Notes under the pieces: model-generated
What the model was told of the DNA's origin: nothing
Databases searched by the model: none
What the model saw: only the letters and a program-made list of their open reading frames with translations
Assembly (NCBI GenBank): GCA_002706265.1
Contig: PAKU01000037.1
Span: 124,001-188,000, forward strand
Origin: Polycyclovorans sp.
GTDB taxonomy: Bacteria > Pseudomonadota > Gammaproteobacteria > Nevskiales > Nevskiaceae
Reading direction: 5' to 3'
DNA length: 64,000 bases
Part shown: in pieces, positions 44,634-54,458 of the stretch
Numbering within the stretch: the first letter of the stretch is position 1
Layout: every line of letters begins with the position of its first letter
Program-made: the position numbers and the translations under genes

Positions 44634-46289
44634 TCACATCCCGGCGTAGTTGGGGCCGCCATTGCCCTCAGGCGCGACCCAGGTGATGTTCTGGGCGGGA
44701 TCCTTGATGTCGCAGGTCTTGCAGTGCACGCAGTTCTGCGCATTGATCTGGAAGCGCTGATCCTCGCCCTCGCCCACCACCTCATACACGCCGGCCGGGC
44801 AATAGCGCTGGGCCGGTTCGGCATATTTGGGCAGGTTTTTCGCGATCGGAATGCTCGGATCGGCCAGTTTGAGGTGCACCGGCTGGTCTTCCTCGTGGTT
44901 GGTCGACGACAGGAACACCGATGACAGCTTGTCGAAGCTGAGAATGTTGTCCGGCTTCGGGTACTCGATCTTTTTCGCTTCGGCGGCGGTCTTCAGCGTG
45001 GCGTGGTCGGGCCTGCGGTCGTGCAGCGTAAACGGCAGTTTGCCGCCGAAGATGTTCTGGTCGATGTAGTTGAAGGCCCCACCGAACAGGGTGCCGAACT
45101 TGTGCATCGCCGGGCCCCAGTTGCGGCTGCGATACAGCTCGTCCCACAACCAGCTGGCCTTGAACGCTTCCGGGTAGGCCTGCAGGGCGTCGCCGCCTTC
45201 GGCCCCCTTGAACAGCGCGCCCGCGAAGGCTTCACCGGCAATCATGCCGCTCTTGAGTGCGGTGTGGCTGCCCTTGATCTTCGAGAAGTTCATGGTGCCG
45301 AGGTCGCAGCCGATCAGGGCGCCACCGGGGAACACCATCTGCGGCAATGAGTTGAAGCCGCCCTTGGCCAAGGCGCGGGCGCCGTAACTGATGCGCTTTC
45401 CGCCTTCGAGGTGGGCCTTGAGCACGGGGTGATGCTTGAGCCGCTGGAACTCGTCAAACGGCGACAACCAGGGGTTTTCATAAGACAAATCTACGATCAG
45501 GCCGACAAACACCTTCTGGTCTTCGGCGTGATAGAGGAACCAGCCGCCCGGGTTGGCATCGTCGAGCGGCCAGCCGGCGCCGTGCACCACCAGGCCCGGC
45601 TTGTGCTTCTCGGCCGGCACTTCCCAGACTTCTTTCAGACCGATGCCATAGTGCTGGGGATCAACCTCTGCATCGAGCTTGAACTGCCTGATCAGCCGCT
45701 TGCCCAGGTGCCCGCGGCAGCCCTCGGCAAACAGTGTGTATTTGGCGCGAAGCTCCATGCCGGGCGCGAAGTCGGGCTTGTGCTCGCCATTGGCGGAGAC
45801 ACCCAGATCACCGACCTGCACGCCGACCACGGCGCCCGCGTCGTTGAACAGCACTTCCTGCGCGGCGAAGCCGGGATAGACCTCGACGCCCATCGCCTCG
45901 GCCTGCTCGCCCAGCCAGCGGCAAAGGTTGCCGAGCGAAATCACGTAGTTCCCTTCGTTGTGCATGGTCTTGGGGACCATCCAGTTGGGGAATTTGTAGC
46001 TCGATTCAGCCGAGCGCAGCATGTGCATTTCGTCGCCGGTGACGGCGGCGCGCAGCGGGGCGCCCTTTTCCTTCCAGTCGGGAATCAGCTCCTGCAGGGC
46101 ACGGGGTTCGAACACGGCGCCAGAGAGAATGTGGGCGCCCACTTCGGAGCCTTTCTCGACCAGGCACACGTTGAGTTCCTGCCCGGCGTCGGCGGCCATC
46201 TGCTTCAGTCGGATCGCAGCCCCCAGACCTGACGGTCCGGCACCCACGATGACGACGTCATATTCCATCACATCCCGTTCAATACTCAT
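44634..46289 (-). CDS. electron transfer flavoprotein-ubiquinone oxidoreductase
   Basis: The 551-residue enzyme takes electrons from ETF to ubiquinone in the membrane. It has the FAD motif VGAGPSGLGAAIRLKQ (15-30), the central GGxLIGCDLGTMNFSKIKGSH region and a C-terminal 4Fe-4S part: Cys in YCPAGVYEV, then CVHCKTCDIKDPAQNITW. An in-frame ATG at 46268 (MEYDVVIVG) is a second possible start. The operon continues to etfBA, so dehydrogenase electron transfer is encoded as a unit. A palindromic operator is placed at its promoter. Confidence 0.96.
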   Translation of the reverse strand: MSIERDVMEYDVVIVGAGPSGLGAAIRLKQMAADAGQELNVCLVEKGSEVGAHILSGAVFEPRALQELIPDWKEKGAPLRAAVTGDEMHMLRSAESSYKFPNWMVPKTMHNEGNYVISLGNLCRWLGEQAEAMGVEVYPGFAAQEVLFNDAGAVVGVQVGDLGVSANGEHKPDFAPGMELRAKYTLFAEGCRGHLGKRLIRQFKLDAEVDPQHYGIGLKEVWEVPAEKHKPGLVVHGAGWPLDDANPGGWFLYHAEDQKVFVGLIVDLSYENPWLSPFDEFQRLKHHPVLKAHLEGGKRISYGARALAKGGFNSLPQMVFPGGALIGCDLGTMNFSKIKGSHTALKSGMIAGEAFAGALFKGAEGGDALQAYPEAFKASWLWDELYRSRNWGPAMHKFGTLFGGAFNYIDQNIFGGKLPFTLHDRRPDHATLKTAAEAKKIEYPKPDNILSFDKLSSVFLSSTNHEEDQPVHLKLADPSIPIAKNLPKYAEPAQRYCPAGVYEVVGEGEDQRFQINAQNCVHCKTCDIKDPAQNITWVAPEGNGGPNYAGM

Positions 46290-46327
46290 CGATCGGAGAT
46301 CTCTCTAAAAGGAAGGATTAGCCCGCT

Positions 46328-46356
46328 ATTGTAGAACGGTCGACCGTTCGACTCAA
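46328..46356 (-). promoter_or_regulatory. ETF-QO/etf promoter with a palindromic operator filling the spacer
   Basis: On the minus strand TTGAGT (46356-46351) and TACAAT (46333-46328) are separated by exactly 17 bp and match the -35/-10 consensus in 4 and 5 of 6 positions. The perfect 16-bp palindrome GAACGGTCGACCGTTC (46334-46349) fills the spacer. A dimeric TetR-type repressor such as PsrA/FadR-like fatty-acid regulators, which bind similar GAAC/GTTC palindromes, would block RNA polymerase there. The regulator is not in this window. Confidence 0.78.
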
Positions 46357-46376
46357 AATGGTGCGCCGCAGCGGCC

Positions 46377-47063
46377 TCAGGGCGCACTGATCGAGGGATG
46401 TTCGGCACTCACCCGCGACAGTACCCGGTCACGCAAACCCTTCAGATCATCCGGCTGCCGCACCGACACGCCCAGGGTGCGCACGCGGCCGTCCTTCAGG
46501 TCGTATGCCCAGGCATGGACGCTGAGCTTCTGGCCGCGCTCCCAAGCCGCCTGCAGGGTGGCCGAGTGGCAGACATTGAGCGCCTGCTCCAGGGAATTGA
46601 GTTCGACCACCAGGTCGAGCCTGGCGCGCGTGTCGGGAATCTGCGCAATCAGGTCGCGGTGGCGGCCAATCACGTCGCGCACATGGCCCAGCCAGAAGTC
46701 GGCCACCCCGCCACTGCGCGGCCCTTCGAGCGCCAACTGCACGCCGCCGCATCCGTAATGACCGACCACAATCACGTGCTTGACCTTCAGCACATCGACG
46801 GCGTACTGCAACACCGACTGACAGTTGACGTCGGAGTGCGTCACCACGTTGGCGACATTGCGGTGTACGAACAGCTCCCCCGGCAGCAGCCCGACGATGT
46901 CGTTGGCCGGCACCCGGGCGTCGGAGCACCCGATCCACAGATATTCGGGGCGCTGCTGGCGCACCAGCCGGCTGAAGAATTCGGCATCGCGCTGGGTGAC
47001 GTCGGCCGACCAGCGCGCGTTATTTTCGAGCAGAGATTTCAGTGCGTTTTCCATGCCCGGCAT
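46377..47063 (-). CDS. can: beta-class carbonic anhydrase
   Basis: The 228-residue enzyme interconverts CO2 and bicarbonate. The zinc site is complete: Cys46 and Asp48-Arg50 in IGCSDARVPA, and His102/Cys105 in GHYGCGGVQ. The start region NALKSLLENNARWSA resembles E. coli Can. There is no ATG at the longest frame start (TTG at 47078); I use the ATG at 47063, with 47054 as an alternative. The operator for ETF-QO lies just after its stop, so the two are transcribed separately. Confidence 0.94.
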   Translation of the reverse strand: MPGMENALKSLLENNARWSADVTQRDAEFFSRLVRQQRPEYLWIGCSDARVPANDIVGLLPGELFVHRNVANVVTHSDVNCQSVLQYAVDVLKVKHVIVVGHYGCGGVQLALEGPRSGGVADFWLGHVRDVIGRHRDLIAQIPDTRARLDLVVELNSLEQALNVCHSATLQAAWERGQKLSVHAWAYDLKDGRVRTLGVSVRQPDDLKGLRDRVLSRVSAEHPSISAP

Positions 47064-47183
47064 TATGCCTATCGACAAGCGCCCTCAGGCGCGTTCGATG
47101 GGCGCTGAAACATCACGCAGCCGCAGCGGGTCGACAAGTGTTGCGGCAGGCGCATCGATCAGCAGGCCAACCTGAGGCAGGCA

Positions 47184-47717
47184 TCAGAAGAACGAAACGC
47201 CAAGCCGGCTCACGACCACCCAAGACAGCGCTGCAAACACGCCGGCGACCAGATCATCGACCATGATGCCCAGCCCGCCGTCGACATTCCGGTCCAGCCA
47301 GCTGATCGGCCAGGGCTTGAGCACATCGAAGATGCGAAACAGCACGAACGCCAGCAGCAGCCCTGCGGCGGTCGAGCCCTGGAATCCGCTCACCGCCAGC
47401 AACGCCGGCATCAACGGCAGGCAGCTGATCCAGTAGCCCACGAACTCGTCGAAAACGATGCCGCCATGATCGTGCACGCCCAGCCGTTTGGCGCTTTCGC
47501 CGCACAGGTAAACGCCGACCCAAGCGGCCACCACAATCACCCCCAACACCCAGGCCAGGGGCAACTGCAACAAGCCCCAGGCAAACGGCACCGCCGCCAG
47601 CGTGCCCACCGTGCCCGGCGCCTTGGGTGACAGGCCCGATCCCAGCCCGAAGGCGAGCAGATGAACCGGTGACGTGAGCACCGTGCGCGGCGGAATGCGG
47701 GTGTCGAGCTGGGCCAT
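47184..47717 (-). CDS. pgpA: phosphatidylglycerophosphatase A
   Basis: PgpA dephosphorylates phosphatidylglycerol phosphate in the inner membrane. The 177-residue protein has GSGLSPKAPGTVGTL (27-41), the acidic motif DHGGIVFDEFVGYW and FRIFDVLKPWPISWLDRN with VDDLVAG, plus four TM segments. It is the last gene of the nusB-thiL-pgpA order, 27 bp after thiL. The 47064-47183 gap after it shows nothing notable. Confidence 0.95.
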   Translation of the reverse strand: MAQLDTRIPPRTVLTSPVHLLAFGLGSGLSPKAPGTVGTLAAVPFAWGLLQLPLAWVLGVIVVAAWVGVYLCGESAKRLGVHDHGGIVFDEFVGYWISCLPLMPALLAVSGFQGSTAAGLLLAFVLFRIFDVLKPWPISWLDRNVDGGLGIMVDDLVAGVFAALSWVVVSRLGVSFF

Positions 47718-47744
47718 GGTCAGGGTGCGTGGTCGGTCGTGGGG

Positions 47745-48692
47745 TCAGTAATGACGATAGCCGGTCGCGTTGAGCACGACGGCCCTACCGGCCTCATCCA
47801 TCAGCCGCGCCGTATCGCCCGCATTCACTTCGCCGATGACCTGCAGTGGCGGCAGCCCGGCGGCGCGCAGCGCGGCCTGTGCTGGCGCGAGATGGGCGGG
47901 CGGCACCGTGGCGCACAACACGTAGTCGTCGCCGCCGGAGGCTTGCAGCGCCACGGCATCGGCCCCCGAGGTTGCCGCGGCAAAGGCGTCCGAGCGCGGC
48001 AGGTCGCGCGTGCGGATCACGGCGCCCACGCGGCTGGCGGTGCACAGGTGCTGCAGGTCGGCCATCAGCCCGTCGGACACATCGATGGCCGCGCTGGCGA
48101 ACGCGCGCAGCACGCGCCCGGCGGCCAGATGCGGAGACGGCCGGTCCAGCGCCGTGCGCAAGGCTTCGGGTGCGGCGGTGCCCAGCCTCAAGGCCAGCGC
48201 TGCGTCGCCCAGCGGGCCGGTGACGGTGACGTGATCACCCGGCTGGGCGCCCTGGCGTTGCACCGCACTGCCCTGTGGCACGCGTCCCAGCACGGTGACG
48301 CTGATGGCCCGCGGGCCGCGGGTCATGTCGCCGCCCACCAGTGGAATGCCGCAGGCCACGGCCAGCGCGCCGAAGCCTTCGGCAAAGCCCTGGCACCAGC
48401 GTTCATCGGCATGCGGCAGCGTGAGTGCCAGCAGCACGCCGTGGGGATCGGCGCCCATGGCCGCCAGGTCACTGAGGTTCACCGCCAGGGCCTTGTGGCC
48501 CAGGGCCACCGGGTCGGCGCGCTCGGCGAAATGCACGCCTTCCACCAGGGTGTCGATGCTCCACACCAACTCGTGACCGGGCGGCAGCGACAGCACCGCG
48601 GCGTCATCGCCAATGCCCAGCGTCACCTGTGTTGCGGCAGGCGTCAGGCCCTGAAAATAACGCTGGATGAGGCCGAACTCGTTCAGCGCCAC
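47745..48692 (-). CDS. thiL: thiamine-monophosphate kinase
   Basis: ThiL phosphorylates thiamine monophosphate to the active cofactor. The 315-residue PurM-like protein has NEFGLIQRYF, GIGDDAAVL (26-34), the Asp-rich VWSIDTLVEGVHF, NLSDLAAMGADP and VGGDMTRG, with AIDVSDGLMADLQHL and GGDDY later. All ATP and Mg ligand motifs are present. It lies 10 bp after nusB. Confidence 0.97.
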   Translation of the reverse strand: MALNEFGLIQRYFQGLTPAATQVTLGIGDDAAVLSLPPGHELVWSIDTLVEGVHFAERADPVALGHKALAVNLSDLAAMGADPHGVLLALTLPHADERWCQGFAEGFGALAVACGIPLVGGDMTRGPRAISVTVLGRVPQGSAVQRQGAQPGDHVTVTGPLGDAALALRLGTAAPEALRTALDRPSPHLAAGRVLRAFASAAIDVSDGLMADLQHLCTASRVGAVIRTRDLPRSDAFAAATSGADAVALQASGGDDYVLCATVPPAHLAPAQAALRAAGLPPLQVIGEVNAGDTARLMDEAGRAVVLNATGYRHY

Positions 48693-48702
48693 GGGCCCGT
48701 CC

Positions 48703-49155
48703 TCAGGCCGACCGTCGCCCGGTCTCGGCGGGACGCACCTCGCGCGCCAGCCGATCGAGCACCCCGTTGACGAACTTGTAGCCGTCTTCGGCGCCGAACA
48801 GCTTGGCCAGATTCACCGCCTCATTCACGCACACCTTCCACGGCACGTCGGGCGCATTCACCAGCTCGTAGGCGCCCAGCAGCAGCACCGCATGCTCGAC
48901 CGGATCGAGCTGTTGCACCGGCCGTTCAAGATGCGGCGCAAGCTGCACGGTCAGCTCGGGCGCGGCGTTCACGGTGCCGTTCAGCAACTGCTCGAACATC
49001 ACCGGGTCCGCGCGGCCCAGGCCTTCTTCCTGCTCGCGGAACTGCTTCACCAGCGCCACTGGCGAGGTGCCGTTCAACAACCACTGGTACAGACCCTGCA
49101 TGGCAAGCCGCCGCGCAAGGCTGCGTCGATTGGGCGGGGGCTGGCCTGCGCTCAC
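48703..49155 (-). CDS. nusB: transcription antitermination protein NusB
   Basis: NusB (150 residues) works with S10 in rRNA antitermination. It has the RRSLARRLAMQGLYQWLLNG start (11-30), ELLLGAYELVN-type LLLGAYELVN and KVCVNEAVNLAKLFGAEDGYKFVNGVLD. The start is GTG at 49155, overlapping the ribH stop (GTGA). The order ribH-nusB-thiL-pgpA is conserved across gammaproteobacteria. Confidence 0.97.
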   Translation of the reverse strand: MSAGQPPPNRRSLARRLAMQGLYQWLLNGTSPVALVKQFREQEEGLGRADPVMFEQLLNGTVNAAPELTVQLAPHLERPVQQLDPVEHAVLLLGAYELVNAPDVPWKVCVNEAVNLAKLFGAEDGYKFVNGVLDRLAREVRPAETGRRSA

Positions 49156-49637
49156 AGCACCTCCCGCGCCAGCCGCACCATTTCGAGCACCGCCGCTGCC
49201 GCCTCGTAGCCCTTGTTGTCGGGGCCCGGCTGGCAGCGTTCCTGCGCCTGTTCTGCGGAATTGACGGTGAGCACGCCGAAACCCACCGGCAATTGCTCTT
49301 CAATCTGCACGTTCATCAGGCCGCGCGCGCACTCGCCCGCCACGAACTCGAAGTGCGGCGTGTCGCCGCGAATCACCGCGCCCAGCACGACGATGCCGTC
49401 GTAGTCGTCCGACTCGGCAATCAGCGAGGCCGCCAGCGGCAGTTCGAAGGCACCCGGCACGCGATGCTCGACGATGCTCTCGGGCGCCACGCCCCACTCC
49501 AGCAGGCATTCGCGCGCGCCTTCGACCAGGGCATCAACAATTTCAACGTTCCAGCGCGTTGCGACCAGTGCAATCTGCACGTCGTCAAATTCGCCGTCTT
49601 TCGGGCCGGCGGGTGCGTCGTATCCGGATTTCATCAT
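49152..49637 (-). CDS. ribH: 6,7-dimethyl-8-ribityllumazine synthase
   Basis: RibH condenses ribitylaminouracil with DHBP. The 161-residue subunit has ALVATRWNVEIVDALVEGA, the phosphate/ligand region VPGAFELPLAA, GAVIRGDTPHFEFVA with the catalytic His, and FGVLTVNSAEQAQERC. Two tandem ATG codons (49637, 49634) could start it. It lies 42 bp after ribBX and overlaps nusB. Confidence 0.97.
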   Translation of the reverse strand: MMKSGYDAPAGPKDGEFDDVQIALVATRWNVEIVDALVEGARECLLEWGVAPESIVEHRVPGAFELPLAASLIAESDDYDGIVVLGAVIRGDTPHFEFVAGECARGLMNVQIEEQLPVGFGVLTVNSAEQAQERCQPGPDNKGYEAAAAVLEMVRLAREVL

Positions 49638-49679
49638 GGTAAGGCTCCATTGCCGCGGGTCGGCGGCGGCTGTCAGATT

Positions 49680-50816
49680 TCAGTCGCAAGTCACGTATTC
49701 AACGACTTCAAGGTTGAAGCCCGAGAGGCCCTGAAGTCGCTTTGGCGCAGAGAGTACGCGCATTTGCCGCACCCCGAGGTCGGCCAGAATCTGTGCCCCG
49801 ATGCCGTAGGTCCGCAGCACCTGGGTCTGGTCGGCGATGGAGTGGTGTTCTTCAAGCTGAGGCTTGTTGAGTGACACGATCTGGCCCACCAACTCGCGCG
49901 CGCTGACCGGCTTGCGCAGCACCACGATGACGCCCTCGCCCTCCTCGGCGACGCGGCGCATGGCCGAACGCAGCGGCCAACCAAAATGCTCGTGCCGCAC
50001 GTTGATCATGTCGGCGAGCGTGTTGCGCAGGTGCACGCGCACCAGGGTCGGGCGATCCCCGCTGGGCGCGCCCTTCACCAAGGCCAGGTGAATGGTGTTG
50101 TCGACGGTGTCCTGGAAGGTCACCAAATGGAAGGAGCCGAATTCGGTATCGACCTGGGTTTCGGCAACGCGCTCGATGCTGTGTTCGTTTTCGAGGCGAT
50201 AGCGAATGAGATCGGCAATGGTGCCCATCTTCAGGCCATGGGTCTGGGCAAACCGCTCAAGGTCGGGGCGGCGTGCCATGGTGCCGTCTTCATTGAGAAT
50301 CTCGACGATTACCGCGGCCGGCGTGCGGCCCGCCAGGCGCGCCAGGTCACAGCCGGCCTCGGTGTGTCCGGCGCGGGTCAGCACGCCACCGGGCTGCGCC
50401 ATCAACGGGAAGATATGCCCCGGCTGGATCAGGTCTTCGGGACGGGCATCGGGCTTGACGGCGGTGCGCACGGTCTTGGCGCGATCGTGCGCGGAAATGC
50501 CGGTGGTCACGCCTTCGGCCGCCTCGATCGACACCGTGAAATTGGTCGAGAACGGACTGGTGTTGTCGTTGACCATGAGCGGCAGGCGCAGCGACCGGCA
50601 CTTTTCCTGGCTCAAGGTCAGGCAGATCAGGCCCCGGCCGAAACGCGCCATGAAGTTGATGTCTTCTGGGCGCACGGCGTCGGCCGCCATGACCAGATCG
50701 CCTTCGTTCTCACGGTCTTCATCATCCATGAGGATGACCATGCGACCGGCCTTGAGCTCTTCGATCAGCTCGGCAGGCGTGTTGAAGGCCGATGCGGGGG
50801 GTGCGGATGCGTTCAT
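49680..50816 (-). CDS. ribB: DHBP synthase fused to a degenerate GTP cyclohydrolase II domain (RibBX)
   Basis: The N-terminal half (residues 1-205) is a complete 3,4-dihydroxy-2-butanone 4-phosphate synthase: [28 protein letters not shown] and [15 protein letters not shown]. The C-terminal half aligns with GTP cyclohydrolase II but has lost the zinc cysteines ([12 protein letters not shown] where RibA has a Cys-x-Cys block) and the YLRQEGRG motif (here [12 protein letters not shown]). It keeps [13 protein letters not shown]. So it should make DHBP but not open GTP, as in the RibBX proteins known from other proteobacteria; true RibA must be elsewhere. It overlaps the ribE stop by ATGA. Confidence 0.9.
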   Translation of the reverse strand: MNASAPPASAFNTPAELIEELKAGRMVILMDDEDRENEGDLVMAADAVRPEDINFMARFGRGLICLTLSQEKCRSLRLPLMVNDNTSPFSTNFTVSIEAAEGVTTGISAHDRAKTVRTAVKPDARPEDLIQPGHIFPLMAQPGGVLTRAGHTEAGCDLARLAGRTPAAVIVEILNEDGTMARRPDLERFAQTHGLKMGTIADLIRYRLENEHSIERVAETQVDTEFGSFHLVTFQDTVDNTIHLALVKGAPSGDRPTLVRVHLRNTLADMINVRHEHFGWPLRSAMRRVAEEGEGVIVVLRKPVSARELVGQIVSLNKPQLEEHHSIADQTQVLRTYGIGAQILADLGVRQMRVLSAPKRLQGLSGFNLEVVEYVTCD

Positions 50817-51412
50817 TCGGGGTTCCGGGCGGTCATCAGGCGTTCGAGATAGCGCGCCATGAGATCGACTTCAAGGTTGACGGTGTCGCCCACTTGGCGA
50901 CGTCCCAGGGTGGTGTGTGTCCAGGTCTGCGGAATGATGTTGACGCCGAACCGGCGACCTTCCACTTCGTTGACGGTGAGGCTGATGCCATCGAGCGTGA
51001 CCGAGCCCTTGCGCGCGATGTAACGCGCCAGGGCCGCGGGCGCTTCAAATTGCAGCCGCCAGGAGCGCGCCTCTTCGACGCGGCGCACCAGCGTGGCGAG
51101 GCCATCGACGTGGCCCGACACCCAGTGGCCGCCCAGCGGCTTGCCCAGGGTCAGCGCCTTTTCGAGATTCACTGCCTCGCCCACCTGCCAACCGGCGGCG
51201 GTGGTGGCGGTGAGGGTTTCCACCGACAGATCGGCGCTGAAGCCGTCATCGGTCATCGAGGTGGCGGTGAGACACACGCCGTTGACGGCGATGCTGTCGC
51301 CCAGGCTTACGCCCTGCAGATAGCCTGCTGCGGCGAAGCGCATGCGCTTGTCGCCACCCTCGGTGTCAATGGCGGCGATGGTGCCGAGCGCTTCGATGAT
51401 GCCGGTAAACAT
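50813..51412 (-). CDS. ribE: riboflavin synthase alpha chain
   Basis: Riboflavin synthase makes riboflavin by dismutating two lumazines. The 199-residue protein has two tandem lumazine-binding domains, each beginning with [12 protein letters not shown] and [12 protein letters not shown], and the motif [12 protein letters not shown] repeated as [14 protein letters not shown]. It ends in LMARYLERL. It lies 17 bp after ribD and is coupled to ribBX. Naming is sometimes ribC. Confidence 0.96.
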   Translation of the reverse strand: MFTGIIEALGTIAAIDTEGGDKRMRFAAAGYLQGVSLGDSIAVNGVCLTATSMTDDGFSADLSVETLTATTAAGWQVGEAVNLEKALTLGKPLGGHWVSGHVDGLATLVRRVEEARSWRLQFEAPAALARYIARKGSVTLDGISLTVNEVEGRRFGVNIIPQTWTHTTLGRRQVGDTVNLEVDLMARYLERLMTARNPE

Positions 51413-51429
51413 GATGGCGGCCGTGGTGG

Positions 51430-52506
51430 TTAGCGAAGGGGGTGGAGGCGCAGGCGAAGGTCATCCCCAACCGGCGTGACCTCGACAAAGCGGAAGTGTG
51501 GGGACGCGGCCAGCGCGTGCAAGCCCGGCAGCCGTGCCAGGCCACGGGCATCGTCGCCCAGCAGCCTCGGCGCCAGATACAGAACCAGCTCATCGACCAC
51601 GCCCGCCTGGATCAGCGCCCCGGCCAGCGCGGCGCCTGCCTCGACCAGCACCTCGTTGACCGCCAGCGCGCCCAGCCGGGCCAGCACCGCTTCCGCCGCC
51701 AGGTGGCCGTCGTCGGTTGTGTCGATCACGGCATTCAGCACGCCCTGCGGGGCTGCGGCGGGCGCGGCGGTCAACCAGATGCGGCGCGCACCGTCCTCGG
51801 CCCAGACGCTGGCGCTGGCCGGGGTGCGGGCGCGGCTGTCCCAAACGATGCGGTCTGGCACCCGCGGCGAGGCCACATGCCGCACCGTGAGGGCGGGATC
51901 GTCCGCCTGCACGGTGGCGGCGCCCACCAGCACCGCGCCCGCCTCGGCGCGCAAACGGTGTACGTCGGCGCGTGCCGCCTCGCCACTGATCCATTGGGAT
52001 TCGCCGCTGGCCATGGCAGTGCGGCCGTCGAGGCTGGCCGCGAGCTTGAGCGTGAGCCACGGCCTGCCGCTGCGCATGCGTTGGAAAAAACCCCGATTGA
52101 GCGCCTCGGCCTGATCGGCGTGCAGCCCGCCTTCCACCGTAATCCCGGCGGCGCGCAGGCGTGCCGCGCCCTGCCCGGCCACGAGCGGATTCGGGTCTTC
52201 GACGGCATAGACCACGCGGCGCACGCCGGCGGCGATCAACGCCTCCACACAGGGCGGCGTTCGGCCGCTGTGATTGCAGGGTTCAAGGGTCACGAAGGCG
52301 GTTGCGCCGCGGGCCGCGTCACCGGCCGCACGCAAGGCATGCACCTCGGCATGAGGCCCGCCGGCCACAAAGTGCGCGCCCTGCCCGACCACCGCGCCGT
52401 CGCGGACCAGCACGCAGCCGACGCGCGGATTGGGGTGCGTGCTGCAAAGTCCCTCACGCGCCAGCGACAGGGCCTGTTGCATCCAGAGGCCATCGCTTTC
52501 GGTCAC
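51430..52506 (-). CDS. ribD: bifunctional riboflavin deaminase/reductase RibD
   Basis: The 358-residue protein has an N-terminal deaminase with His52/Glu54 in PHAEVHAL and Cys77, Cys86 in [13 protein letters not shown], and a C-terminal reductase with [13 protein letters not shown] and [16 protein letters not shown]. Both steps of the riboflavin branch are covered. It starts with GTG at 52506, overlapping the nrdR stop (GTGA). The nrdR-ribD-ribE-ribBX-ribH arrangement is typical of gammaproteobacteria. Confidence 0.96.
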   Translation of the reverse strand: MTESDGLWMQQALSLAREGLCSTHPNPRVGCVLVRDGAVVGQGAHFVAGGPHAEVHALRAAGDAARGATAFVTLEPCNHSGRTPPCVEALIAAGVRRVVYAVEDPNPLVAGQGAARLRAAGITVEGGLHADQAEALNRGFFQRMRSGRPWLTLKLAASLDGRTAMASGESQWISGEAARADVHRLRAEAGAVLVGAATVQADDPALTVRHVASPRVPDRIVWDSRARTPASASVWAEDGARRIWLTAAPAAAPQGVLNAVIDTTDDGHLAAEAVLARLGALAVNEVLVEAGAALAGALIQAGVVDELVLYLAPRLLGDDARGLARLPGLHALAASPHFRFVEVTPVGDDLRLRLHPLR

Positions 52507-53066
52507 GCTTTGCGGTCCGTCGGGTTGCGCGCATCGCCCTTGATCGGCCGGTCGGCGCGGCCCGAGGGCTCGGCGATCAGCAGTGGCAATTGATGCCGCC
52601 GGTGCTCGGGTGTCGGCAGGCCTTCGAGGCGCTCGATCTCGTCGCGAAAGGCGTTGACGTCTTCAAAGCGTCGATAGATCGAGGCAAAGCGCACGTAGGC
52701 GACATGGTCCAGATCGCGCAGTTCGGTCATCACCCACTCGCCCAGATGACCGGATTCCACCTCACGCTCCTTGGAAGTGCGCAGCTTGTTCAACAGCCGG
52801 TCGATGGCGTGTTCGACCTCCTCGGTGCGCACCGGGCGTTTGTAGATGGCGCTGCCAATGCCGCGCCGCAGCTTGGCCTCGTCAAACGCTTCGGCGCGGC
52901 CGCTGCGCTTCTTGATCAGCGGCACCGGCAGTTCGGCGCGCTCGAAGGTGGTGAAGCGGGCGTCGCAGGCTTCGCATCCACGCCGCCGACGGACCTGGGT
53001 GCCGTCTTCCGCAAGCCGCGAGTCAACGACCCGCGTGTCGGTCGCCTTGCAGAAGGGGCATTGCAT
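52503..53066 (-). CDS. nrdR: transcriptional repressor NrdR
   Basis: NrdR represses ribonucleotide reductase genes. The 187-residue protein has a zinc ribbon with Cys3, Cys6, Cys31, Cys34 and an ATP-cone (about residues 46-140) with [20 protein letters not shown] and [17 protein letters not shown]. It is about 30 residues longer than usual at the C-terminus (after residue 150), a polar tail. The ATG at 53066 is followed directly by QCPFC. It sits 13 bp after glyA. Confidence 0.95.
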   Translation of the reverse strand: MQCPFCKATDTRVVDSRLAEDGTQVRRRRGCEACDARFTTFERAELPVPLIKKRSGRAEAFDEAKLRRGIGSAIYKRPVRTEEVEHAIDRLLNKLRTSKEREVESGHLGEWVMTELRDLDHVAYVRFASIYRRFEDVNAFRDEIERLEGLPTPEHRRHQLPLLIAEPSGRADRPIKGDARNPTDRKA

Positions 53067-53079
53067 GGACCGTGTGGAC

Positions 53080-54363
53080 TCAGGCTGCCCGGGCCAGCGC
53101 GCGATAGACCGGGAAGCGGGCGCACAGCACCTCGGCCTCGCCACGGACGCGGGCGATCACGGACTCGGCATCCCCCGCGGCCAGGGCATCGACGATGTCG
53201 GCGATCCAGGTCGCGACCTGGGCCATTTCGGCCTCCCTGAAGCCCCGTGTGGTGGACGCGGGCGAGCCGATGCGCAGGCCCGAAGTGACAAAGGCCGAGC
53301 GCGGGTCGTTGGGCACCGAATTCTTGTTGACGGTGATGTGCGCCTTGCCCAGGGCCGCTTCGGCATCTTTGCCCGTGACCTCTTTGGCGACCAGATCCAG
53401 CAGGAACAGGTGATTGTCGGTGCCGCCCGACACCACCTTGAACTGCCGGTCGAGAAACACCTGCGCCATGGCGCGGGCATTGGCCACGACCTGCCGCTGA
53501 TAGGTCTTGAACTCGGGCGCCAGCGCTTCACGGAACGCCACGGCCTTGGCGGCGATGACGTGCATCAGCGGGCCACCCTGAATGCCGGGGAACACGGCCG
53601 AGTTGAGCTTCTTGTTGAATTCTTCGGTCTGGCCCTTGCTCAGAATGATGCCGCCACGCGGACCGCGCAGGGTCTTGTGAGTAGTCGAGGTGACCACATG
53701 CGCGTGCGGCAGCGGGCTGGGGTATTCCCCGGCGGCGACCAGGCCGGCGATGTGCGCCATGTCGACCCAGAACCAGGCCCCCACCTTGTCGGCAATCGCC
53801 CGCATCCGCGCCCAGTCCTTGACGCGGGAATAGGCCGAGAAGCCGCCGATGAGCAGCTTGGGTTTGTGCTCCAGCGCCAGGCGCTCCATCTCGTCGTAAT
53901 TGATCAGGCCGGTTTCCGGGTCGAGTCCGTAGGGCACGATCTGATACTGCTTGCCCGAGAAATTGGCCGGATGGCCGTGCGTCAGGTGACCGCCCTGGGC
54001 GAGGTTCATGCCCATCACCACGTCACCGGGGCTGACCAGGCTGAGAAAGATGGCGGCATTGGCCTGGGCGCCGGAATGCGGCTGCACGTTGGCGTAGTCG
54101 CAGTCGAAAACCTGCTTGATGCGATCGATGGCCAGCAGCTCGGCAACATCGACATGCTCGCAGCCGCCGTAATAGCGCTTGCCGGGATACCCCTCGGCGT
54201 ACTTGTTGGTCAGCGATGACCCCTGGGCCTCCATGACCGCCGGGCTGGCGTAGTTCTCGGAGGCGATCAGTTCGATGTGAATTTCCTGCCGGGCGGTCTC
54301 GGCAGACAGCGCGGCCGCCAGTTCGGGATCGGCCTGGGCCAGAGAGGGTGCGTTGAGGTACAT
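53080..54363 (-). CDS. glyA: serine hydroxymethyltransferase
   Basis: GlyA interconverts serine and glycine using PLP and tetrahydrofolate. The 427-residue protein has [31 protein letters not shown], and the PLP lysine in [14 protein letters not shown]. The first ATG is at 54363; a GTG at 54372 is less likely. It starts 95 bp after nadA, beyond a hairpin, and probably heads the nrdR-rib operon. Confidence 0.98.
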   Translation of the reverse strand: MYLNAPSLAQADPELAAALSAETARQEIHIELIASENYASPAVMEAQGSSLTNKYAEGYPGKRYYGGCEHVDVAELLAIDRIKQVFDCDYANVQPHSGAQANAAIFLSLVSPGDVVMGMNLAQGGHLTHGHPANFSGKQYQIVPYGLDPETGLINYDEMERLALEHKPKLLIGGFSAYSRVKDWARMRAIADKVGAWFWVDMAHIAGLVAAGEYPSPLPHAHVVTSTTHKTLRGPRGGIILSKGQTEEFNKKLNSAVFPGIQGGPLMHVIAAKAVAFREALAPEFKTYQRQVVANARAMAQVFLDRQFKVVSGGTDNHLFLLDLVAKEVTGKDAEAALGKAHITVNKNSVPNDPRSAFVTSGLRIGSPASTTRGFREAEMAQVATWIADIVDALAAGDAESVIARVRGEAEVLCARFPVYRALARAA

Positions 54364-54416
54364 GAAAGTCACCGTGATTCGAATGATTGGGAATGGGCCA
54401 AAAGACGCTGTGGCAC

Positions 54417-54445
54417 TTGGGGCGGGGGCTTCCGCCTCACCCCAA
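54417..54445 (-). terminator. possible hairpin after nadA
   Basis: TTGGGG at 54417-54422 and CCCCAA at 54440-54445 pair, with inner GGCGG/CCGCC also able to pair. It lies between nadA and glyA on the same strand, so it may end nadA transcripts. The stem has internal mismatches. Confidence 0.4.
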
Positions 54446-54458
54446 CGGGCTCAGGTCG

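Noticed and set aside
49638-50900. FMN riboswitch before the riboflavin genes
   Set aside because: The rib genes overlap in one operon and no RFN-like conserved leader was seen between them.
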